From the NCBI GenBank assembly GCA_025924845.1, contig JAICHN010000210.1, forward strand, positions 1-8,892: a stretch of DNA of 8,892 bases. Reading direction: 5' to 3'. The position numbers were made by a program, and so were the translations under genes. The notes under the pieces are model-generated. The model ran no database searches. It was not told the DNA's origin and worked only from the letters and a program-made list of their open reading frames with translations. Positions within the stretch are counted from its first letter, which is position 1. Each line of letters opens with the position of its first letter. Source of the stretch: Chloroflexota bacterium. GTDB lineage: Bacteria > Chloroflexota > UBA5177 > JANWHV01. Shown here in pieces: positions 1 through 5,896 of this stretch.

Positions 1-237
1 GCGGCGCAGGGAGTGCAAGCGTTGGTCGTCTTCCTAGCGGTGACCCAGGGTTTGTTCACCTCGATGAACCAGGCGCTTGTAGGGGCTATGGCGGGCGCCG
101 GTCTGGCTCGTGGCCGGCAGACCGTGAATCGGGCGGTTCTGGTGGGCATCCTCAAGGGATGGGCGATCAGCCCAATCACCGGCTTTACACTCTGCTTCGC
201 ACTCGAAAGGCTGATGGCGGCCACGATAGGCAGTTAA
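1..237 (+). CDS. PiT-family inorganic phosphate transporter, C-terminal fragment
   Basis: Only the last 78 residues are present; the reading frame is open to the left edge, so the true start lies outside the window. The fragment is hydrophobic. It contains a stretch around residues 26-42 (ALVGAMAGAGLARG, followed by a QTVNRAV segment) that resembles the second conserved repeat of PiT phosphate/sulphate permeases, where a small-residue G-x-G-LARG run is followed by a VN motif. A last transmembrane helix (ISPITGFTLCFALERL region) closes the protein, as in that family. PiT proteins are inner-membrane, cation-coupled phosphate carriers. The gene ends in TAA and is followed 20 bp later by a long hairpin, so it probably ends its transcription unit. 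The family call rests on a short fragment and is moderately sure; another small-residue-rich permease is possible. Confidence 0.66.
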   Translation, partial: AAQGVQALVVFLAVTQGLFTSMNQALVGAMAGAGLARGRQTVNRAVLVGILKGWAISPITGFTLCFALERLMAATIGS

Positions 238-257
238 GGGATAATCAAACGGCATAA

Positions 258-294
258 GCGAGTCGAGGTCAGGGGACGCCTGACCTCGACTCGC
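258..294. terminator. Perfect 16-bp stem hairpin between convergent genes
   Basis: Bases 258-273 (GCGAGTCGAGGTCAGG) are the exact reverse complement of 279-294, with a 5-nt loop GGACG at 274-278. The hairpin lies between the stop of the plus-strand permease (237) and the stop of the minus-strand oxidase (299), where a bidirectional terminator is expected. There is no proper T-run on the plus side. On the minus strand the bases following the stem (TTATGCCGTTTGATT) are moderately T-rich, so it may work better for the oxidase transcript. Confidence 0.72.
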
Positions 295-298
295 ACGA

Positions 299-1444
299 TC
301 ACGCGTCGCGCCCAAACCGGGACAGGGAAAAGAGGCCGATATCATGCCGCGTTTCGCCGCTTGTGGCCAGATCAGCCATGATCTCTCCCACCACGCTGCA
401 AAACTTGTAGCCGTGGCCGGAAAAGCCGGCCGCTACCGATACCTGGGGCGTGTCCGGCAGCGTATCGATGATGAAGTGCTCGTCGGGGGAGTTCTCGAAC
501 ATGCAGGCAGCCATTGACATGGTGGGACCGGCACCCTGGGGAAAGTACGTCTGGGCGAAGCGACGCAGTACTTCCTCGTCGCGCGGGTAGCAGGCGCGGT
601 CCACCGCATCCCCGGTCGTCTGCTCGTGAAAGTGATGGAAAAGGCCCAATTTAAAACCCGGCACGGCAAAGACGGGGAAGCCATAGTAGCGTTCCTCCGC
701 CGTCACTTCCACGATAAAGATAGGGAAGCGATCCCGCGCGAAAACAGCGGGATTGGTCGGTTGCAGCCAGGCCAGCACCTGCCGCTCAGCCACTACCTTC
801 CCGGTCAACGCGGGAACCAGCGATCCCGCCCACGCCCCGGCGCTGATCACCAACCGTGCCGCTTTGTAACGTCCCTTGTCGGTTTCCACCACCACGCCGT
901 CGCCCTTCGGCTCCCAGCCGAGCACCTTTTCGCGCGCCCGTATCTCCGCGCCGCACCGGTGCGCCGCCTCGACGTGGGCCACGATGGCCCGTTCCGAGGC
1001 CACGAACCCGCCGGCGGCCTGATAAACGGCGCGGAAGGCGGCCGGAAGGTTGTAGGCGGGGAAGCGCTGGTTGACCTCCTCTCCCGTCAACACTTCATGC
1101 GGGATGCCGTGCAGGCGGCAGGAAAGCAGCGATCCGTTGAAGCACGGACCGTCGGCCGGGCCGGCATCGAGGCCGCCGGTGATGTACAGTAACTGCTCAC
1201 CCGCCCCTTGCTCCAACTCGCGCCAGAGTTCGTAGGCGCGGCGCAGCAGCGGCACATAGGAAGGATGCTCGAAGTAGGCCAGGCGAATAATCCGGTTTAC
1301 GCCGTGGGACGAGCCCATGACGTGGGGAATGTCGAAGCGCTCCAGTCCCAGCACCCGTTGGCCGCGCTTCGCCAGATGGTAGGCCGCGGCGCTTCCCATG
1401 CCGCCCACGCCCACTACGATGACGTCGTAGGTTGATTCACTCAT
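299..1444 (-). CDS. solA: Monomeric sarcosine oxidase / N-methyl-L-tryptophan oxidase-like FAD enzyme
   Basis: This is a 381-residue cytoplasmic flavoprotein of the DAO family, close to the usual length of about 385-390 for monomeric sarcosine oxidase (MSOX) and N-methyltryptophan oxidase. Such enzymes oxidatively demethylate secondary amines, yielding H2O2 and formaldehyde. The N-terminus has the dinucleotide-binding fold, with G12-V-G14-G15-M-G17 followed by LERFD near residue 35. GSSHGVNRIIR (44-54) matches the conserved Arg-containing FAD loop. Cys314 in AACMFENSPDEHFIID corresponds to the cysteine that binds FAD covalently in MSOX. Lys265 (FKLGLFHH) matches the MSOX oxygen-activating lysine. 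GFSGHGYKF (341-348 region) closes the FAD site. Compared from memory with Bacillus MSOX, the tyrosine two residues after the FAD cysteine is Phe here, and the active-site His seems shifted by one, so the substrate may not be sarcosine. The ATG start is preceded by GTGGAG at good spacing. The gene stands alone on the minus strand. The symbol marks family membership, not a proven function. Confidence 0.85.
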   Translation of the reverse strand: MSESTYDVIVVGVGGMGSAAAYHLAKRGQRVLGLERFDIPHVMGSSHGVNRIIRLAYFEHPSYVPLLRRAYELWRELEQGAGEQLLYITGGLDAGPADGPCFNGSLLSCRLHGIPHEVLTGEEVNQRFPAYNLPAAFRAVYQAAGGFVASERAIVAHVEAAHRCGAEIRAREKVLGWEPKGDGVVVETDKGRYKAARLVISAGAWAGSLVPALTGKVVAERQVLAWLQPTNPAVFARDRFPIFIVEVTAEERYYGFPVFAVPGFKLGLFHHFHEQTTGDAVDRACYPRDEEVLRRFAQTYFPQGAGPTMSMAACMFENSPDEHFIIDTLPDTPQVSVAAGFSGHGYKFCSVVGEIMADLATSGETRHDIGLFSLSRFGRDA

Positions 1445-1819
1445 GCGGCTTGCTCCACTCTCCGGTTCACCACGACCGAGTCCGGCCGATAGGGTAGTCG
1501 TTTGCTACGATATGGGCGCGGCCAATCCTCGGCCGGCGTGCCCGTGCTTGATCCAGGTCGATCCCGTCACCGATTCGGCCCCGGCGGGCCGGGGCGGCAC
1601 TTTCGGTATAATGCAGTATACAAAGCGGGTTCTGGACAGGTGGTCATGGGAGTAGGTCACGGGTCAGGAGGAATAAGGAGGGATTGAGGCGGATGGTCCG
1701 GTCACTGACGTGTCGGGACCAACGCGATGAGGGCGAGTTGACAGGCTACTAGCTGGGCAGGCGGTCGGAGCAGATACCAGAACTCGTGACCCGACCGAAT
1801 TCCCCAAAGGAGGAGTGTT
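1445..1819. other. Gene-poor stretch between divergent oxidase and orphan small gene
   Basis: No convincing gene is seen in these 375 bases. The left part must hold the promoter and ribosome binding site of the minus-strand oxidase. A GC-rich hairpin (1578-1584 pairing with 1589-1595, loop CGGG) is followed by a perfect TATAAT at 1607-1612 and a TATACA at 1617-1622 on the plus strand, but no -35 match precedes them at 16-18 bp. Purine-rich AGGAGGAATAAGGAGGG (about 1665-1682) looks like two adjacent Shine-Dalgarno sequences; only short open frames follow. Nearer the 127-aa gene, TTGACA (1738-1743) has no matching -10, and two pairs of complementary arms interleave: 1734-1739 with 1781-1786, and 1762-1768 with 1791-1797. 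Confidence 0.5.
1607..1612 (+). promoter_or_regulatory. Possible -10 element upstream of the orphan 127-aa gene
   Basis: An exact TATAAT sits in otherwise GC-rich DNA, followed five bases later by TATACA (1617-1622). The place where a -35 element should lie is occupied by a GC-rich inverted repeat (1578-1595), so the promoter would need an activator or another sigma-factor contact. If used, the transcript would start near 1618-1620 and carry a leader of about 200 nt before the start codon at 1820. The evidence is a single hexamer. Confidence 0.3.
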
Positions 1820-2203
1820 ATGCCGATCGAGCAACATGAGCGCGAGGATGACCTCAAGCAGCCCGCCACCATGGTAGGCGAAGGTGTGACCTGCAACGGT
1901 GTGGATAGCTCGGCCGAGCGACGCGCCCATATGCGCGAGCTTACCATGGCGCGACAAGAGGCGGAGCGGCGCTTCTCGCGCGCGGGCATTCCGATCGGAG
2001 GGGACCGTCCGGCCCGCTTGGCGGCGGCACGGGAACGGGCCGAGGACTTGCGCGCCGAGTTGGCGCGGATCGACAGCATGCACCGGTCGTGGCTGCATGA
2101 CAAGGGCATGCATGTCCCTGAGCGGCTAGCCCGGCAGGATCGACCCGCTCCGCACGGACGGCCCGAACCGTCCGTGTCGGGCGCGCCCGACGCACCCGCC
2201 TAA
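1820..2203 (+). CDS. Hypothetical 127-aa charged, helical protein
   Basis: I do not recognise this protein. The start is well supported: AAAGGAGG (1806-1813) lies 6 bases before the ATG, the best ribosome binding site in the window, and codons are G/C-ending like those of its neighbours. No signal peptide or membrane segment is seen, so it is probably cytoplasmic. Residues 33-53 and 62-88 are rich in Arg, Glu and Ala and should form two amphipathic helices, perhaps a helical hairpin or short coiled coil, with a Gly/Pro turn (GIPIGGDRP, about 56-64) between them. The tail after residue 105 is rich in Pro, Gly, Arg and Ala and likely disordered. It has one Cys (25). It stands alone between a divergent oxidase and a convergent isomerase, so context gives no function. 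Its last 50 bases carry stacked inverted repeats. The gene being real is more likely than not. Confidence 0.62.
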   Translation: MPIEQHEREDDLKQPATMVGEGVTCNGVDSSAERRAHMRELTMARQEAERRFSRAGIPIGGDRPARLAAARERAEDLRAELARIDSMHRSWLHDKGMHVPERLARQDRPAPHGRPEPSVSGAPDAPA

Positions 2204-2212
2204 ATTAGGCGG
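2153..2212. repeat. Cluster of three inverted repeats at the end of the orphan gene
   Basis: Three nearly contiguous dyads are visible. The first is 2153-2161 (CACGGACGG) pairing with 2168-2176 around CCCGAA. The second is a perfect 16-bp palindrome, 2176-2191 (GTCGGGCGCGCCCGAC). The third is 2196-2203 (CCGCCTAA) pairing with 2205-2212 around one base, which spans the stop codon. In RNA they would form consecutive hairpins covering the final codons of the gene. They may contribute to 3'-end formation or RNA stability; none has a T-run after it. Confidence 0.6.
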
Positions 2213-2256
2213 CGTCTCGGCGGGCTTACCACCGCATAACCGGCACCTTGCCTGGG

Positions 2257-2279
2257 GAGGCGCTTGCGGTGAGCGCCTC
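2257..2279 (+). terminator. Hairpin with pyrimidine-rich tail, likely terminator
   Basis: GAGGCGCT (2257-2264) is the reverse complement of AGCGCCTC (2272-2279), with a 7-nt loop TGCGGTG. It is followed by ATTCTCTTC, a loose pyrimidine-rich tail, on the plus strand. It lies 53 bp after the stop of the orphan gene and 73 bp before the end of the minus-strand isomerase. The T-run is interrupted, so efficiency is uncertain. Confidence 0.5.
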
Positions 2280-2352
2280 ATTCTCTTCACGCGATTGAGC
2301 CGGTGTCCGGGCCCGCCCACCGCATGATCGTATGTGAACGCGCCCTCTCCGG

Positions 2353-3210
2353 CTAGCGAAGGCCCGCCTGCTCGTACACCTGCCGCAGGGCGCGGGCGGC
2401 AGCGTGAGCGCGCTCGGCGGGCGGGAGGGCGTTGACCTCGGCGCTAAACGGCTCTACCGCCACCGGGCCGTCGTAACCCATATGGGCAAGGGCGCGCAAG
2501 AATGTGCCGATGTCGATTATGCCGCTCTCGCCCGGCAGCATTCGTTCCTGGTCCAGCTGTTCGTCAATGCCCCGGCCGGCCCGCGCGTCGTTGACATGCA
2601 CGTAGATAATGTCGGAAGCACGCAGGTTAGCCAGGTCATCGGCTGTCCCATGCGATGTATACCAGTGGAAGCTATCCAGCAGCAGGCCGGCGTTTCCCGT
2701 ACCGATCAGCTGGGCCAGATCCAGCGCGCCGCCGATCGTGTGAATGAACTCGTATGCGTGGCCCGCGCGCAGGGTGGCGGGGCCTACGAACTCGATACCC
2801 AACCGGCAACCATGGTCGGCCAGAATCCGACAGACTGGGCGGAGGCGGCCGGCATGCGCTTCCATATTGGCGTCAAAGTCCAGCGTGTCGGAGAAGGGGA
2901 GGATCCAGGTGGAGCAGCGGTCGGCGCCCAGGGCCCGCGCCATAGCCGCGTAGCGGGACAACCGGCTCAACCCGCTCTGGAACGTCACATCGTCGGCGCG
3001 GAAATCAACGGGTAGTCCCCAGGCGCCCGGGCGGAGTCCGGCCGCCGCTAGGCGCGCGCCAACCTCTCGCGGCGAGGTCCGCTCCGCCAGATCAAGCACC
3101 GCATCTAGGGGCAGATCGAGCCCATCGAAGCCTGCATCGTGGGCCAGGACCAGGGCCTCGCCAAAGGGAAGTTCTAGGCGCAGGGCGCCGAGGTTCAGGC
3201 TGGTAAACAC
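2353..3210 (-). CDS. Sugar phosphate isomerase/epimerase, xylose-isomerase-like TIM barrel
   Basis: This 285-residue cytoplasmic protein of the AP-endonuclease-2 / xylose-isomerase-like superfamily has the usual length for IolE/IolI/Hyi-type enzymes. These use a divalent metal in a TIM barrel to isomerise, epimerise or dehydrate keto-sugars and inososes. The four expected metal ligands are visible at the ends of strands: Glu140 (GIEF), Asp179 (LLLDSFHW), His205 (VHVND) and Glu253 (VAVEPF). The early FDGLDLP segment (28-34) lies on the second strand, and MLPGES (224-229) is the loop before the last ligand. The start is GTG at 3208-3210, with AAGGAG about seven bases upstream. It follows the Gfo/Idh oxidoreductase on the same strand by 71 bp, so the two are probably co-transcribed. 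This pairing is common in catabolism of inositols and unusual sugars. The exact substrate is unknown. Confidence 0.86.
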   Translation of the reverse strand: MFTSLNLGALRLELPFGEALVLAHDAGFDGLDLPLDAVLDLAERTSPREVGARLAAAGLRPGAWGLPVDFRADDVTFQSGLSRLSRYAAMARALGADRCSTWILPFSDTLDFDANMEAHAGRLRPVCRILADHGCRLGIEFVGPATLRAGHAYEFIHTIGGALDLAQLIGTGNAGLLLDSFHWYTSHGTADDLANLRASDIIYVHVNDARAGRGIDEQLDQERMLPGESGIIDIGTFLRALAHMGYDGPVAVEPFSAEVNALPPAERAHAAARALRQVYEQAGLR

Positions 3211-3281
3211 CGTTCACTCCTTATCTTTAATCCGGGATACGGGTCGCTCACCGATCGGCTTCCGGGCAGGTTGGGTGGCGA

Positions 3282-4355
3282 TCATTGGGCGGGCGAGGGG
3301 CAGAGATCGCCGCGCTCGATCATATCGGCCAGCGGGTTGTCCTGAATTGACAGAGGCAGGTCGATACGGGCGCGCCGCCGGCTACTTTCGTAAATGGCGA
3401 AGATAATCTCGGTGGCGTTCAGGGCACGGTCGGCGCTCAACTCCGGCTTGCGACCGGTGAGCAGAGCATCAATCGTATCAGCGATGCCCCGCTGGTGATA
3501 GCCGGGTCCATGGAGCGTCTCCTCGCCGGTATCGATCGTCTCCCAGGTACTGCCGCTTCGTCGAGCGCGCAGTAGTGGACCGTTCGGCACGCCGACATCG
3601 ATCGTGCCGGTAGTGCCGATCAAGCGATGCGAGACACCGACCGCGTCCATCCCGGCCCCGGAAGCCAGCACACCATGGATGCCGTTGGCATAGCGCCAGT
3701 GGGCCACCGCTTGATTCTCCGCGTGCATACCGAAGATACGCTGCTCGGCGCGGTAGTCGATCTGGCCGATCACCCAGGTCGCGGGCTGCTCACCCACATA
3801 CATGCCGCACATGTCGATCCAGTGCGTGCCCGTATCATAGACGTCACCGGGACAGCCCACCTCTACCCGCACTAAATCGCCGATGGCACCGTGCATGAGA
3901 AGGTCGCGCGCGCCGGTGAACGGTCGACCGAAACGACGCATGTGATTGAACGTTAACTGGACGCCGTGCTCCGCGCAGACGGCGGCCATGCGCCGCGCGC
4001 CGACCCAGGTATCGGCCATAGGCTTCTCGCAATGAATCGCCTTCACACCGGCCCGCGCGCAATCGATCGTCATGACCTCATGGAGATGCGGCCAGGTACA
4101 GATACTTACCACATCGAGGCGTGCCTCGGCCAGCATTGCGCGGTAATCAAGAAAGATGCCGCTTTCCGGAATGTCATGCGCGGCGGCGAACGCCTCGGCG
4201 TACTCACGCACGATATCGGCGCAGGCGACCAGTTCACAGCGGTCGGCCAGCGCCTGGTAGCCGGCGGCATGCCGATATGCCATGAAGAAGCCCATGGTGT
4301 CGGGACGCTCTTTCTTCCGACCGGTACCGATGATGCCGACGCGCAAACGAGCCAT
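3282..4355 (-). CDS. Gfo/Idh/MocA-family NAD(P)-dependent oxidoreductase
   Basis: At 357 residues this is the standard length for the glucose-fructose oxidoreductase / inositol dehydrogenase family, cytoplasmic enzymes that oxidise a hydroxyl of a sugar, polyol or glycoside with NAD(P). The N-terminal Rossmann fold shows VGIIGTG (G7, G10, G12). E110-K111-P112 is the family EKP motif, whose Lys is catalytic. D174-T-G-T-H178-W-I-D181 matches the D-x-G-x-H-x-x-D signature with the catalytic His. The C-terminal two-thirds form the alpha/beta substrate-binding and oligomerisation domain. An insertion after the first glycine loop (KKERPDTMGFF, 14-24) resembles that of members acting on larger substrates. 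The ATG is preceded by AAAGGA. It is the first gene of a two-gene minus-strand unit, divergent from the LacI regulator, whose control region it shares. The substrate cannot be predicted. Confidence 0.9.
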   Translation of the reverse strand: MARLRVGIIGTGRKKERPDTMGFFMAYRHAAGYQALADRCELVACADIVREYAEAFAAAHDIPESGIFLDYRAMLAEARLDVVSICTWPHLHEVMTIDCARAGVKAIHCEKPMADTWVGARRMAAVCAEHGVQLTFNHMRRFGRPFTGARDLLMHGAIGDLVRVEVGCPGDVYDTGTHWIDMCGMYVGEQPATWVIGQIDYRAEQRIFGMHAENQAVAHWRYANGIHGVLASGAGMDAVGVSHRLIGTTGTIDVGVPNGPLLRARRSGSTWETIDTGEETLHGPGYHQRGIADTIDALLTGRKPELSADRALNATEIIFAIYESSRRRARIDLPLSIQDNPLADMIERGDLCPSPAQ

Positions 4356-4377
4356 GCGTTGCCAATCCTTTCCGACG

Positions 4378-4398
4378 AATCAACCGCGTGAATTGATT
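4378..4398. promoter_or_regulatory. Dyad AATCAA-N9-TTGATT, possible regulator site
   Basis: AATCAA (4378-4383) and its exact reverse complement TTGATT (4393-4398) face each other with half-site centres 15 bp apart. They lie in the divergent region between the oxidoreductase (start 4355) and the repressor. The position suits control of the minus-strand unit and autoregulation. The spacing is unlike a compact LacI operator, so it could be a different regulator's site or chance. Confidence 0.32.
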
Positions 4399-4416
4399 GC
4401 TTAACGATGACAGGTG

Positions 4417-4426
4417 ATGTTAACAT
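4417..4426. promoter_or_regulatory. Palindrome ATGTTAACAT, possible autoregulatory operator
   Basis: This is a perfect 10-bp palindrome (14 bp with one mismatched pair, 4415-4428) about 50 bases ahead of the preferred repressor start codon at 4479. TGTTAACA-type sequences resemble half-sites of LacI-family operators, though this one is centred on TA rather than CG. Together with the dyad at 4378-4398 it marks 4356-4478 as a shared control region. It would lie inside the coding region if the upstream ATG at 4407 were the start, which argues against that start. Confidence 0.35.
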
Positions 4427-4465
4427 GAATCCACGAAACACATCCTCCAGTATGGGGGGAGTGCC

Positions 4466-4475
4466 GGGAGGAGAG
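4466..4475 (+). promoter_or_regulatory. Ribosome binding site that decides the LacI start
   Basis: GGGAGGAGAG lies 3-9 bases before the ATG at 4479. No comparable sequence precedes the earlier in-frame ATGs at 4407 or 4425. Starting at 4479 also places the DNA-binding helix at the extreme N-terminus, as is normal for LacI proteins. Confidence 0.75.
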
Positions 4476-4478
4476 CAA

Positions 4479-5516
4479 ATGGCGATGCGACGCGGCGCGA
4501 CGATGCGTGATGTCGCGGCGCGCGCCGGTGTTTCCACGGCGACGGTATCGTATGTCCTGAATAATCGGAATCGGGTGGCGGAAGGCACGCGGCAGCGAGT
4601 ACTCGAGGCGATGGCGGTGCTTTCCTACTATCCGTCCGTCAACGCGCGCAGCCTGGTGCGGCAAAAGACCAATCTGATCGGCCTCCTCATCCCCCATCGT
4701 CCGGAGAGCGTCTACCTCGATCCCTACTTCGCCGAGTTGATTCGCGGGGTCGCCATCATGTCGGACGCCTACCGTTACAACCCGGTGATGCTTACCGTGG
4801 AAGGAGCCGAGCACGCGAGAGAGATTTACGAACGCATTGGGCGAAACGACCTGGTGGACGGCATCCTCATGTCCTATCTTTACGAACACGACACCTACTT
4901 ATTGCGCGAGATGGCGGCGGACGGTATACCCTTCGTAATTATCGGATCGGCTCCCGACCGGAAGGCAGCATTCGTCGATGTGGATAATCGGGGTGGCGTG
5001 GAGCAAGCGGTAACCCATCTCGCCCAGCTCGGCCATCGCAGCATCGGCTTCATCAACGGCCCAGGCGATTCACCCCATGCCAGGTTGCGTCTCCAGGGCT
5101 TTCAGGGTGCCCTTTCGGCAAGCCACATTCCTGCCGCTCAGTGCAGGGTAGTGAACGGCGCTTTCACGCGTGAAGGCGGTTATGCCGCGATGGCGCACTT
5201 GCTTGAAGGGCGTGAACCGCCGACCGCCGTGTTCGCTGCCTCGGATCTGATGGCCACGGGCGCCATGCAGTGTTTGCATGAGCGCTCCGTGCGGATACCC
5301 CGCGATATCTCGCTGGTAGGCTTCGACGACACGGTTCTTGCCACCGCTGCCTGCCCATCACTCACCACGGTACGCCAACCGATTCGCCAGCTCGGGGAGG
5401 TCGCCCTGGACTTGTTATACAAGAAGATACACGGGATGCCGTCGCCATCGTCGATCATTCTACCTACGGAGCTGATCATCCGCCGGAGCACCGGCCCTGC
5501 CCCACAACAAGAATAG
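4479..5516 (+). CDS. LacI-family transcriptional repressor
   Basis: The protein is 345 residues from the ATG at 4479; the frame is open back to 4407, but the longer form would add 24 untypical residues. The N-terminal helix-turn-helix is clear: T8-MRDVAARAGVSTATVSYVLN, with the recognition helix at about 19-27. The hinge helix PSVNARSL (52-59) includes Leu59, which in LacI/PurR inserts into a central CpG of the operator. Residues from about 65 form the periplasmic-binding-protein-like effector domain, with typical segments LIGLLIP, FVDVDN, HRSIGFING, AVFAASDLMATGAM and ISLVGFDD. Residue 25 is Tyr, where many members have Arg, so operator specificity may differ. It sits between the divergent oxidoreductase/isomerase pair and the ABC importer genes and probably represses both, relieved by a sugar ligand. 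A perfect CpG-centred palindrome lies 131 bp after its stop. Confidence 0.93.
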   Translation: MAMRRGATMRDVAARAGVSTATVSYVLNNRNRVAEGTRQRVLEAMAVLSYYPSVNARSLVRQKTNLIGLLIPHRPESVYLDPYFAELIRGVAIMSDAYRYNPVMLTVEGAEHAREIYERIGRNDLVDGILMSYLYEHDTYLLREMAADGIPFVIIGSAPDRKAAFVDVDNRGGVEQAVTHLAQLGHRSIGFINGPGDSPHARLRLQGFQGALSASHIPAAQCRVVNGAFTREGGYAAMAHLLEGREPPTAVFAASDLMATGAMQCLHERSVRIPRDISLVGFDDTVLATAACPSLTTVRQPIRQLGEVALDLLYKKIHGMPSPSSIILPTELIIRRSTGPAPQQE

Positions 5517-5591
5517 CGGCCGAGGAACGCCGGCCCCTTTCTTTCCCGGCCCCCGAGCCGCCGCGGTTAGCAGGGTAGGGATTCGCCACCC

Positions 5592-5620
5592 TTGACATCG
5601 ATGAGGGGCTGTGTTTCAAT
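5592..5620 (+). promoter_or_regulatory. Sigma70-like promoter for the importer operon
   Basis: A consensus -35 TTGACA (5592-5597) is followed after 17 bp by TTCAAT (5615-5620), which matches four of six -10 positions. Transcription would begin near 5627, about 300 bases before the first permease and about 20 bases before the CpG palindrome, a position where a bound repressor would block initiation or early elongation. Confidence 0.6.
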
Positions 5621-5647
5621 TGCTGCTAACAAAATGCTGATTCGATT

Positions 5648-5659
5648 AACAACGTTGTT
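5648..5659. promoter_or_regulatory. Candidate LacI-type operator, AACAACGTTGTT
   Basis: This is a perfect 12-bp palindrome centred on CG. LacI/GalR-family operators typically have a central CpG into which the hinge leucine intercalates, and the neighbouring repressor has that leucine (Leu59). It lies just downstream of the predicted promoter and 131 bp after the repressor gene. The step TAACAACG recurs at 5901-5908, next to the ribosome binding site. Binding by this particular repressor is inferred. Confidence 0.62.
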
Positions 5660-5867
5660 TCACCGGCTTCGGCATTTTATGGACGACCAATGTTGAAGCG
5701 CACCATCGCGCAACCAGGATCGCCGAGATCGCAAGGCAAGGACAGGATCGCGGGAACGCCGCGTTTCTGCCGGCAACTCCATCTGATTACGTGCCCGGTG
5801 GGGGAACCTGACCGAGGATCTGCCTCGTTCCACCCGATTCAGTTCACCGCGGCGGAATGGGCAGGCT

Positions 5868-5896
5868 GTTGACGCTCGACCGTTGAACGTTCGACC
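5868..5896 (+). repeat. Tandem imperfect 14/15-bp repeat ahead of the first permease
   Basis: GTTGACGCTCGACC (5868-5881) is followed directly by GTTGAACGTTCGACC (5882-5896). The units differ by one inserted base and one substitution. The second contains the CpG-centred palindrome GAACGTTC (5885-5892), sharing the AACGTT core with the operator candidate at 5648-5659. It ends 30 bases before the permease start and could be a second regulator site or a small duplication. Confidence 0.6.

Noticed and set aside
626..1192. 188-codon open frame on the plus strand opposite the sarcosine-oxidase-like gene
   Set aside because: It lies wholly antisense to a gene with clear flavoenzyme motifs, and its translation shows no recognisable domain; it is typical of antisense open frames in GC-rich DNA.
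1502..1687. 61- and 70-codon open frames in the 1443-1687 stretch
   Set aside because: They have no ribosome binding sites and cover the region that should hold the oxidase promoter and the TATAAT element. Translations show no family resemblance.
1693..1752. 19-codon frame after the AAGGAGG sequence near 1675-1681
   Set aside because: The ribosome binding site is about 11 bases away and the product is too short to judge. The purine-rich run may simply be chance.
2404..3015. 203-codon plus-strand open frame opposite the TIM-barrel isomerase
   Set aside because: It is antisense to a gene with all four metal ligands in place, and it has no ribosome binding site or family resemblance.
4407..4478. 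N-terminal extension of the LacI repressor from the ATG at 4407
   Set aside because: It has no ribosome binding site, would push the helix-turn-helix away from the N-terminus and would overlap the ATGTTAACAT palindrome; ATG 4479 has a strong site.
5690..5872. 60-codon open frame in the importer leader
   Set aside because: There is no Shine-Dalgarno sequence before its ATG and its composition looks like non-coding sequence. It could be a leader peptide, but nothing supports it.
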